Origin: Spodoptera frugiperda
Taxonomy: Eukaryota > Arthropoda > Insecta > Lepidoptera > Noctuidae
NCBI RefSeq assembly: GCF_023101765.2
Contig: NC_064229.1
Coordinates: 5,522,001-5,586,000, forward strand
Direction of reading: 5' to 3'
DNA: 64,000 nt
The stretch's first letter is position 1. Each line of letters opens with the position of its first letter. Shown piece after piece: positions 32,001 through 41,300 of this stretch. The notes beneath the pieces are model-generated. The model worked only from the letters and a program-made list of their open reading frames with translations, searched no databases and was not told the DNA's origin. The position numbers were made by a program, and so were the translations under genes.

Positions 32001-33380
32001 TCGTGTATTTGCTAACAATGTGATCATCTAAGGTGATAAAACACTTGACTAAAATATATGTCTTGACTATGATAGACTTGTAGAATAGTGGCCCATTTTG
32101 GTTACAGGATGACACTTCTGGAGATTACAAGAAGGCTCTGTTGACTCTTGTTGAATAGATTGAGAATGTGGTCACGAGGTGTCTCCGGGCAACGATTGCG
32201 ATAACCACCTATCTCGTTACTATAAGTTTGTCGGTCAATTTGTTAGGTTACGAAGTGATCTGTTAGGGTACGGGCACACTGACGACTCTCCCGCCCCAAG
32301 CTCAATGCACTACATCTCCCGCGGGCCGTGTACTCCATCCTAGCGGTCAGTTGAGTCTTCAGCGTGCCATATCTTTAGGTTATCCTCGTCAGGAATAAGT
32401 TTTATTAAAATGATCTGTATATTTTGCTTCCTATTAGCCTTACTCACGTTCATATAATATTCTTTGCACTGTAGCTAACTGCTTCGTGTCGTGTGCGTGC
32501 ATGAGGGTAGTGGTACACGATGGCTCGTGTCCCTGTGACTCACTTTTACAAGTAGTTGTTACAATTTTTCAGGAGGAATTAGGAGGACATCTCGGTCATC
32601 TCCTGTCGACACTGTGCTATTAAAGCTTCACCAATCCTAACATGTAACACTCAGTATTACGAGCGTCTTGTCATGTGTGTGATGCTGCAGTGTGAAGTTA
32701 TATTCTAATCATAATATTAAGCGTGTCAGCACACACCGAGTACAATCACCTATGTTGCATTTTAAAGACATTTATTTAATTTAATTTTATAAAGGAACGT
32801 GCTAGTATCTTTTTTCCAATATTTGTTTATACCTAGGTATAATATATTATTTTACTTTACTTGCTGTGCCCTTTTTTTGTCTCACCTAACACCTGAATCT
32901 AACCAGTGAACAACGAACATTTCTTTCACAAATAAAATTAAACACAAACCTCGAATAAATTGTTCCTGAGTTAGATCTGCACAAGCTGTCGGACGATGCA
33001 TTTTATACGTTTACGTTAAGATTTATTTTGTGATAACATTTCGAATATTTTTTGTGAATAAACAATCATAAGTATGGGCCAGTTTCTCTTTATATTTAGT
33101 GCAAACTGCGCAAGCGGTAGATTCATTTCGGTATTCTTTGCAGGATGACCTAACGGGTGACTTCAGGAATGTGCTAGTCACACTTTGTGCTTAATCCTGC
33201 AGAATGAATTATATTTTTTTATTAAAGATATTATTATTTTTATACACGTAACTGTTTGGCTTGGCATGCTATGTGATCGAAGTAATCGAACTAAGCTAAC
33301 GTTACAAAGTACAATGTAATAATTTGCAGGATGATACGAAAGGCGACTACAAACGCGTGTTACTCACTCTAGTGTCGTAA
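23044..33380 (+). CDS. AnxB9: Annexin B9 / annexin IX-like
   Basis: Coding exons 23044-23073, 24099-24275, 27477-27681, 28904-29133, 30261-30357 and 30976-31157 are followed by one of three last exons (32108-32158, 33144-33194, 33330-33380). Each version is 323 aa. A short N-terminus (MSGQQYYPYK) precedes four annexin repeats, with type-2 Ca2+ loops KGLGTDE (repeat 1), SGLGTDE (2), GQWGTDE (3) and KGLGTND (4). Annexins bind acidic phospholipid membranes in a Ca2+-dependent way in the cytosol; fly AnxB9 acts in endosome and multivesicular-body traffic. The gene spans over 10 kb because of large introns (intron 2 contains a SINE insertion) and is tail-to-tail with RAD51C. Confidence 0.95.
24305..24492 (+). 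mobile_element. SINE-A copy with 15-bp target-site duplication in annexin intron
   Basis: The element 24320-24477 is flanked by perfect aagtaattacctcat repeats (24305-24319, 24478-24492). It has the same body as the 18704 copy and ends in a C-run plus a 12-14 base A tail. The intact TSD and tail suggest a fairly recent insertion. It lies in the sense orientation, 45 bases past the donor of the exon ending at 24275. Confidence 0.9.
24493..27476 (+). other. Large annexin intron, nothing further recognised
   Basis: AT-rich intron sequence with scattered short ORFs on both strands. None has protein-like composition or supported splice sites. Confidence 0.5.
27735..27870. repeat. Decayed interspersed repeat in annexin intron
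   Basis: Shows 'gataggggcctacttgatc', 'cacttgattgtaagcaatc' and 'cccgcagcactagtaca', a degraded relative of the 20205-20400 and 41385-41560 repeats. A second 'gataggggcct' occurs at about 27845. Confidence 0.5.
32108..32158 (+). CDS. AnxB9: Annexin alternative last exon A
   Basis: Acceptor GTTACAG at 32107. Encodes DDTSGDYKKALLTLVE then TAG. A nearby AATAAA at 32931-32936 could end this isoform before exons B and C are transcribed. Confidence 0.9.
   Translation, partial: DDTSGDYKKALLTLVE
33144..33194 (+). CDS. AnxB9: Annexin alternative last exon B
   Basis: Acceptor TTTGCAG at 33143. Encodes DDLTGDFRNVLVTLCA then TAA, exactly the same length (16 residues) as exons A and C. It differs by Phe for Tyr and a Cys near the end. 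An ATTAAA lies close downstream (about 33220). Confidence 0.9.
   Translation, partial: DDLTGDFRNVLVTLCA
33330..33380 (+). CDS. AnxB9: Annexin alternative last exon C
   Basis: Acceptor TTTGCAG at 33329. Encodes DDTKGDYKRVLLTLVS then TAA. It ends 218 bases from the RAD51C stop codon on the opposite strand, so the two 3' UTRs may overlap. Confidence 0.9.
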   Translation, partial: DDTKGDYKRVLLTLVS

Positions 33381-33513
33381 CTCGTAGAGAACGCATAATA
33401 CAACGCGATGAGATCCTACCGGATACTTCCGTAAACTTGCTACTGCCTTTACATTGTATAACTGTTGAGATGTTTTAGAAATTGAAGCTTGAATATTTTG
33501 TGAAAATGATATA

Positions 33514-33519
33514 TTTATT
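33514..33519 (-). terminator. Polyadenylation signal of RAD51C
   Basis: AATAAA on the minus strand, about 85 bases after the RAD51C stop. It lies inside the likely 3' UTR of the annexin C isoform. Confidence 0.6.
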
Positions 33520-33598
33520 GGTGCTCTAGTTTTGTTTACAATATACACAATATTTACATTAATTATTAATTAAACTACTATGTATGTTGATGCCTGTT

Positions 33599-36500
33599 TC
33601 ATTCCGCGTCCCTTATCCCTTCTTCAGTGATCTGGAAAACAATTTTACGGTAAACGGTAAGTACAAATAATAATTATATCTAACATTATATTATCTACAA
33701 CATAAACTTGTTTACATGAACTCTTCAAATTATCTACCCACCTGCTTCAAAATTCCCACTCATATGCAAAAACGTGTCGATAACTGCAGGTGGCCTTCGG
33801 TATATTTACGTACTTTTTAACAAGACTTGCTAATATCGTCATGGGTTTACCTTGTATGACGTTAGTGTACACAACACATGCCCAGGTAGATAGACACATA
33901 GGTATAAAATTCTTAAATTACCAACTTGTTGGCTAATTCTTACAGACAACGTAGGTGCCTACAGTGGAATTACTGATCAAAGAAAGCAATTAAAATTGGC
34001 AAATAGATTCTTTGAGAAGGCATACTAACAGAGGGTAACGAAATTGTGATTTTTATACGCGTAAAAAGCCACGAACAAAAGTTAGTATGATATAACTAGC
34101 TATATAAGATCGTGGAGAATTTGGCATGTTGTCAAGTTGCGTCGGTCATTACTAGGAAAGCCCTGTGTACTGGCGCCGGTCCAACACGCTTATCAATGAT
34201 ATCAAATATTGATTCGAGCTTTACTTGCGCCATTTGGGTCAAATGTGATGGATTATTTTATTTGCGAATGGAATACCCTGGATTCTGACGTCAATTTCGT
34301 AATAACGAGTCAATCTTTTAGTGTGTTGTAGTGTAAGATGATGAGTGAAATTTAGTTTTCCTGTTTTTACGATGATTGTTCAAAAAATCTTGTTTATAGG
34401 TATTGGGTTTTATGCTTTTATCCGAAAAGGGAATTGAATGGGAATAGACACTGATTATACACCGGCCTATCTGGAAGTTATTGGGGGAGGCCTATGTTCA
34501 GCATTGGATGTCTTGTGGCTGATATGATAATGATCCACCCAATAGCAGACTACACCAGAAACGAAGCATTTTAAAATATGTAAAAATAGCCATTAGAATC
34601 CCATTTGCATAATTATGATAATGGACTAATTCAGTAAATTAGAATAATAGCTGAAAAAATTAGTTGTATGATGCAACACAGTCATGATTTCAACCAAAAG
34701 GAATGTGAGAGTGCAAAAGTTTTATCTTAGGTACGAGTAGGTACACTGACTAAATTAAAACATTTTTAGCTCCGATTGGTTATATTTTAAATATTTATTA
34801 TAGAGAATAATGTATTAAATCTATGAAGAAAGTAAGCACGATCAAGGCCAACCAAACATTCAGTTTGTCGACAGATTGAAAGAGTACAGTGCAGATGCTG
34901 CAAAATTAATTTGTTTATAATAAAACTTGAACTATACATAAATTAATTTAATCTTTCAACTAAATTTAAACATAGTTTCCTCGTATATAGAATAGAATCA
35001 GGAGTTACTTTGCGGAAATCCATGCTACACTAACAATACAATATTTTTTTTAGTTTTCATTCCGTTCTATCTATCTATAATAGATGTATTTTTTCCGTCC
35101 GCAATTAAATGCTTATGCAGCAGAGATGCAACATAAAAACACACACACAACATGGATGAAGTGGTATATTGCATGTCGTGTGTGTGTGTCGCTTCGGTTA
35201 AAGTTGAAGCGTACGAAATTTTCACGGTTGGAGTAATTTTTAGGTACTTATACGCAGATAAGGTAGATGTTGTTCTTTAACGTCAATCTTTTTTGTTATT
35301 TTTAGGCACACGTGTAACCTAATCTCTAGAAAATACATTTGATGGTAGAATGTTCAAAAATATTACATCTTGTTTGTTTCTTCCTTGCTATCTTGTGCAA
35401 ATGGCTAAAAATATTCTGCACGTAATTGCAAAGTGTGACCAAAAGTTACTACTTAGCTAATTGGACTTATGCCTGTGGGTATTTAAGTGATTTTGCATGT
35501 TTGCAAACACAGATAACACGGGAGCAATCTAGTAGGTATGAACATTTTTTTAATACATATATGTATTAGTTAATTACTTCTCACCTTGAATCTAGCCACA
35601 GTGCTAGCCGCAACATTACTCTTCAGCAATAAAGCGAGCCTTTCAGTGGAGTCCTGCGTTACTTGTGGGGTGCTGAGCAGGAGTCGTACGTTGCAACGAT
35701 GCGCCCACGCATCTCCCAGCGAACCAACCACAGCGCCGCCTGATAAACCTACTCTGGTACTCATCTCGTTTGATAATACTACCTATGGTAAAAAATAGTG
35801 CATATTATATTTAATTTAAAATAAAAATTACAAACTATAATTGTGAAACTATTCTAGTGTATGTACTTACATAATGGTCTACCATACTTGAAAAAATATA
35901 CTGGAATTGGTAAGTATCTAATTTGAAAATTGAACTGTAAGATAGGCATAGGTTCGATTCCTGTGTCGGGTACCTACCTAATGTATGTTTAGGATTTACT
36001 ATAGCGAAATTGAGTAATAAAACGGATTCTAGAATTACAGCCAACAAAACAGGAGAGAAGTTAGTGTGACATTTTAATGGGTGCACCTCTGCTTACTCCA
36101 TTTGGTAATTACAGTGTGGATTTTATAGCCTAATCAATAATTCTGAACAAAGGCCTCCCCCTTGGTCCTCCACGTAGAACGACAAGTCGCCACCTGCATC
36201 CACTGGCTTCCCGCCACTCTGACGATGTCGTCGGTCCACCTAGTGGGAGGTCTGCCCACGCTGCGTCTTCCGGTCCGTGGTCGCCACTCAGTCATCAGCG
36301 GCCTGGCCCAGCGGCCATCAGTCCTCCGAGCGACGTGGCCTGCCCATTGCCACTTCAGCCTGCATATTTTGAGAGCTATGTCTGTAACCTGTAGGGAGGC
36401 CTTTGTTCAGCAGTGGACGTCTCTCGGCTGATGATGATGATGATGATGATGAATAATTCTATATAAAACATACAACTGTAACAGGAAAGGACTGACAGTA

Positions 36501-38017
36501 GCTACTATTAATACAATAATAGCTAACAATATGTAGCAATTATTATTGCAATAAATAATGACAATTTGGTACTTACAGCTATTTGGTGTTGTACTGCAAT
36601 TCTCTGCAGTTCTGCCATTTGTCTGAACAACAGTCCTGTCCTCTGTTTTGTGGGTATGCCATCTTTGAACGGGTAGGCTATGGAGTCTATCGCTATTAAT
36701 TTCACCTGTAAGAAAAGTAGGTATCTTTTTTATGGGATAGAAGATAAATGAACTATAGATAAGTAATCAGCACATTATTCTGTGCTTTTTTTAAGGGGGA
36801 AAAATCATCTAATGCCTTCTCCCGCCTTGGACGAGACTCTTACTGGCTAAAAACTATCCTATTCCCACTCCTGCTTTTCGAGCCCGAGCCCCGGTAAGCC
36901 TGCTAGGGAGTCCGCAGCTCTGGATCAGGCCCTACCAAGCCTATTTTTTATTGGTAATAGATTGGTGTTTAGCCTCTATATCGCCTCTATTTTATCCGAG
37001 TTTTCTAAGATATACCTAGTGGTTAGTACAAGAAGGTAGATAATTTACTGTTTCGCTCTCAAATTAAGTGGATGACGAGTAAGGGTAGCTCGCCGCCCGC
37101 CCAGAACTAGCCCCGTGGGTAAGGCGCGTTGCGTTTTGGTCGCGCCTCGTAGAACCACCAGACCACCATAGTTTCAATTCTTTTTAGTTTTACATAATTA
37201 AATATAATAACAAATTACTTACATTGGGATGTGCTTCTATAAACTTAGGTAGTCTATACATGAAAGCACAGAACTTTTCAAGACCAAAAGCGTTGACATA
37301 GTGCAATTTACTCAAGGCCTCATTTTCAGTCATTTGTAACGGCTCTCCCAGTATGGTCTGACATCTTAGTAAACTTGCACTTAGGATTTCTAAAAGAAAT
37401 TACAAACAATTTTAAGATCCAAATCAAAGAGTATGCAGCAATTTAGTTTTATCAAAATAAACAAATCTATTGAAAATAGTTGGTAGTATAGTGGTTTGCT
37501 GGCCTATACAAAAGTTATTGGTCAGTGCCTTATTTTAGGGGTAAAATTTTATTACCTCTAAACCTAGATATGGTAAAGTTAGTATTTGTGTCTATGTACA
37601 GTGCTTCTGCATTTAAACCACCGAGTTCCTTCGGTATCTGTACTGATGCACACAGCTGCAGGCTGAAAATAACAAAACATCTATTGAAATAATTTTGATA
37701 TTATATAGTAAGTATGTTAAAAGTCATAGTCTTTCAATAATATAAGTAATGCAGATACGAACCAAAGTTGAGTTTTACCAGCCCCTGGTAAACCTAGTAG
37801 CTCTATAATACTGCCAAGCTGAAACCCATTAATTCCCAAGATATTGTCCAAGCTTTGGCTAAAAGATGCAACCGCAGGAAGGCTGGTTTCTTTCTAAAAT
37901 AATATTATTTATTAAGTAAACAAACTATTAACGTAGTTAGTGCTGTTTACTCGTAACATTGTTAATTTTAATCACCTGCCATAGTTCTGTTGCATTCGAT
38001 ATCTTAAATGTTTTCAT
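33599..38017 (-). CDS. RAD51C: RAD51C-type recombinase (spindle-D-like)
   Basis: Seven exons in coding order: 38017-37976, 37893-37763, 37662-37556, 37389-37223, 36705-36577, 35782-35585 and 33631-33599, all in phase; 268 aa. Walker A is GLPGAGKT (48-55), followed by QLCLQLCASVQIP as in RAD51C. Walker B is VKLIAID (150-156). Then come the VVLSNEMSTR strand, GSLGDAWAH, and a last exon ITEEGIRDAE. RAD51 paralogs load RAD51 onto single-stranded DNA and process recombination intermediates in the nucleus. The N-terminal helix-hairpin-helix domain of the roughly 376-aa vertebrate protein is absent. This matches the short fly spn-D (about 270 aa). The last exon lies 1.95 kb away and is easily missed, since the sixth exon reads on to a stop six codons into the intron. 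Confidence 0.92.
34486..34545 (+). mobile_element. RTE-like LINE 3' end fragment
   Basis: Contains 'gggaggcctatgttcagca', then 'ggatgtcttgtggctgat' and a degenerate gat-rich tail, the usual 3' end of lepidopteran RTE-type elements. Very short; intron of RAD51C. Confidence 0.55.
36136..36460. mobile_element. RTE-like LINE insertion with 5' inversion and TSD
   Basis: Flanked by aataattct (36136-36144 and 36452-36460). Inside, about 36145-36385 is antisense and reads on the minus strand as an RTE polyprotein tail (LKWQWAGHVARR, GRRSVGRPPTRWTDDIVRVA, TWRTKGEAFVQN). About 36386-36451 is sense, ends EAFVQQWTSLG and stop, then a (gat)n tail. An inverted 5' part plus a sense 3' part between one TSD is the twin-priming signature. 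It lies in a RAD51C intron. Confidence 0.75.
36786..36923 (-). mobile_element. SINE-A copy, reverse
   Basis: The reverse complement carries gagctgcggact, the 'actaaaaacc' region as 'ctaaaaactatcc', the 'ctcccgcc' block and a C-run/A tail. Diverged. Lies in a RAD51C intron, sense to that gene. Confidence 0.75.
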
Positions 38018-38359
38018 ATCGTATTGTAGTATTATACAGAAACAAAATAATGTTTTCCTAAAAACTTTGAACAATACATATCAACTTTAATTTTCTATTT
38101 TACTTTTTTCAAAATAAAACTTTTCCCTCCATTGCAAATAAATGTCAATGTCACTGTCACCGAAGCATAGATAAGAACAAATTCGTAAGATAATCGAGAA
38201 TGTTATCCATTTATTCATGTTTGGTGCTTACATAATCTGTTGTCTGTAAACGTCAACCAAATGTCAAATTGACATTTATTTTGTAAGCAAGTTTGTTTCA
38301 GCTTTTAGACACAGTAAACAATAATTTAAAGTAAATAAATATTAATAAATCTTACTAAA
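38018..38359. promoter_or_regulatory. Bidirectional promoter between RAD51C and Med29
   Basis: Only 342 bases separate the two divergent start codons. The interval contains several 'tgtcaa' and 'tgacatt' words, including the near-palindrome aatgtcaaattgacatt at about 38260-38276, and no clear TATA box. Shared regulation is an inference from spacing. Confidence 0.6.
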
Positions 38360-41300
38360 ATGAATCACAATCAAATGAACATGCATGTGCCTATGAACAC
38401 CGTTGGTGGGACCCCGAATGTGGGCATGCAAATGCCGGTACCAGGCACAATAATGCAGCAGCAATCTCCTCAACAAATGCAGCAACCTGTGATGCCCCAG
38501 CAGCCTCAACAGCAGGACAAAATGGACAATATATCAAGAGTCAAAACTCTAATGGGATCACTCCGAGAATCAATACCCGTAAGTTTATAAAATACAAGTC
38601 ATACAACTAACTTCTCCAAAATTTGATCTGCCTTTGTGCCTGACTGACATTTTTTCTGTTCTTTTCAGATGACTCTGAAGTCTGCAGCTCAGATTTTACA
38701 TCAGAATCATAATGTAGATTCAAATTCACAGTAAGTATCTACTAACAACACATAATTTATAATCACATATACTTTGGCACCACATACTACTTTGATATAG
38801 AGACTCATTTCAGTTAAGTACTTATCAGCTTAGTGTGACAACTGTGCTGATGTCTAATACTGAATTCAGAAATGTATATTTGTGGCAATAGCAGCATAAT
38901 ATCAAACAACTAGCCAAAGCCATCCTATTAAGTATTAAAAAAATATATATTCCAAACCATAGTTTGCAATAGTAGCGCCCCATCTGCAAGATAGAGTAAC
39001 ATGGTTGCTCATTTTGAGACCTCACAATTTGTCAGTTAAGAGAATAAAAAAACCTTTACTGCGATTAAGTTCACATATCCTTCAATTCCTAAACAACTGT
39101 AAACTTTAGTAAAAGTAAATTAATTATTTTAAAACCAGTTATACATTCTAATTTTGAATATTACAACTATCTATTTTACTTTTACAGGAAGGGCATTGAC
39201 AACCCGGTACCTAGATTTGACAAGAACTTAGAAGAGTTCTTCTCAATTTGTGATCAGATGGAACTGCATCTGGTATGTACTGTTTGCATCTGGTATGTAC
39301 TGTTTTACTTTATTTTTTTGATATTAAGACACATGAATGCACTCATGATTAAAACAACTTTCTCAAACGAACTCTTTTTGTATACTCAATAGGATATTAA
39401 TGAAATGTATTAACAGACTTAAATAACACATCACATCAACAGCCTGTACGAAGCCACTACTGACCAAAGGCCTCTTCTCTCACGGATAATGTTTAAGCCT
39501 TAATCACCACACTTCCGCAATGCATGTCGGCTATTTCAAAATTTTTAAGCCCAGGCATCCTTGCAATGTTTTCCTTAGACTACAATAAACAGCTTGGTAG
39601 AAATTAAAAGGTATTTATTAGTTATTAGTTTATGCATATTATAATTCACTGCAATGTAATAAAAAGCAGTCATAAATTAAGTATAAGTAATTAATTAATT
39701 ATGTATTACAACTACTTTTGTTAAAAAATGTGTAGCTGTAGATATTTTCATTTCACAATTTTTTTGTTGGCAACAGTATTTGATATGTACTTGATTTAAA
39801 CATAGTAACATCTCTATTTTATTTGGAATTCCATTAAACAGAACTTCACTATCAAAAAAGGTTTCAAAATCAGAATATTCTAATAAAATCTTAAGATAAA
39901 ACTGGCTGTTACAATGTTTGCAAGTTAAAGTAAATATTGTGTATCTATGTGCAACAATTAACTTCTTGACCTGGCAACCATTGGATCGGACAGTCTAATC
40001 ACTGTTAGTATTAATTCCTTATCAGCAATGACTTTATGTGACTCCCTATTGGACGTCAACACCATTGCATACACAGGGTAGCTGTTGCTAACACTATCAT
40101 CGCACAACAAGACATGAAAATAGCACAGGGTGTGATGATCCGGAATCCCTAAGCTAAATTAGGAAAAAGGATGATCCTTAGACGCTTCATTTGTGCATGT
40201 GTATTTTACCATCAAACTTGTCTTGTTTTTGGGGATTTGAGAATTGTGGGGAAGTATTAGGCGTCTGATAACCTCATTTATATGGTGAAATGTAAATTCG
40301 AAGCAACACTTTGGAACGAGCGCCTAGCTTCACTGACAGACAGACTGATGGACAATTCAATTTGACGTTTCAAAAGTGCCTAATTTAGGATTAATTGAAA
40401 TAAATGCTTTGACTTTGACTTTGACTTTGAAATATAAGGCAAGCGTTGTTTCACGCCAACTTTCTATGGGGCCGTGGGTATCACTACAGTTGAGCCGGTA
40501 TATTCGTACCGAAGCATGAGTCTCTCACGTTTCAATAATACTTGTATTGAACCAAGTTTAGAGATGCAACATACATACTATAGGAAGTTGCACTAACTGA
40601 ACCAAAGTGATTTCAATGTGATGATCATACGATCGTGATACATTGTAAACAGCAACATTATCACTTGACATCCATGATGTTTACATTCATACACATCCAC
40701 TGTTAAATGGAATGGTAAATAGTTTCAGGGTGTTATTGTAACCTAGGTCAGTCATTTAATGTAATAATAATAATATCTGATATTCTGTGACGTTTTAAGG
40801 GCAGGAGTTAAATACTCAAGTCAGATTATTAAAATTTTCTTAAAAGAAATTGTTAAAAAAATACCTATTTAGTATTTTCTCTTGTATTGTGTAAACATAC
40901 CTACAAGTAGACATAAACATGACCGTCAAATAACAACAATCTGTGGATCACACAAATTATTTTCAGCACGGAACAACCGTGTGGAAATCGAGCCCATGAC
41001 ACGTTGTGAAGCAGCCGGTTGCCCAACCACTATGCTAACCGTGCAGACAAAAGTAGAAACGCTGAGGGATTTTTTTTTTTGTTGAAGAAACATTACTTCC
41101 ACTTTAGTTGCGTGAGTCACAGGTGCGTTTTAATCCGATTGCGAACAACACTTTGTGCGTGTGGGTACATCATCAAACAGCTGATGAAGGACATCTACAA
41201 GTTACTAAATATTGTATTATTTCTATTTTTCTAGCGTACTGCAATAACGTGCATTCAACAAGCGCAGTCAGCGGCGCACTACCTGCCTATGACCGTCATG

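Noticed and set aside
35937..35985. B-box-like 'ggttcgattcc' suggesting a tRNA
   Set aside because: No A box or acceptor stem at the right distance.
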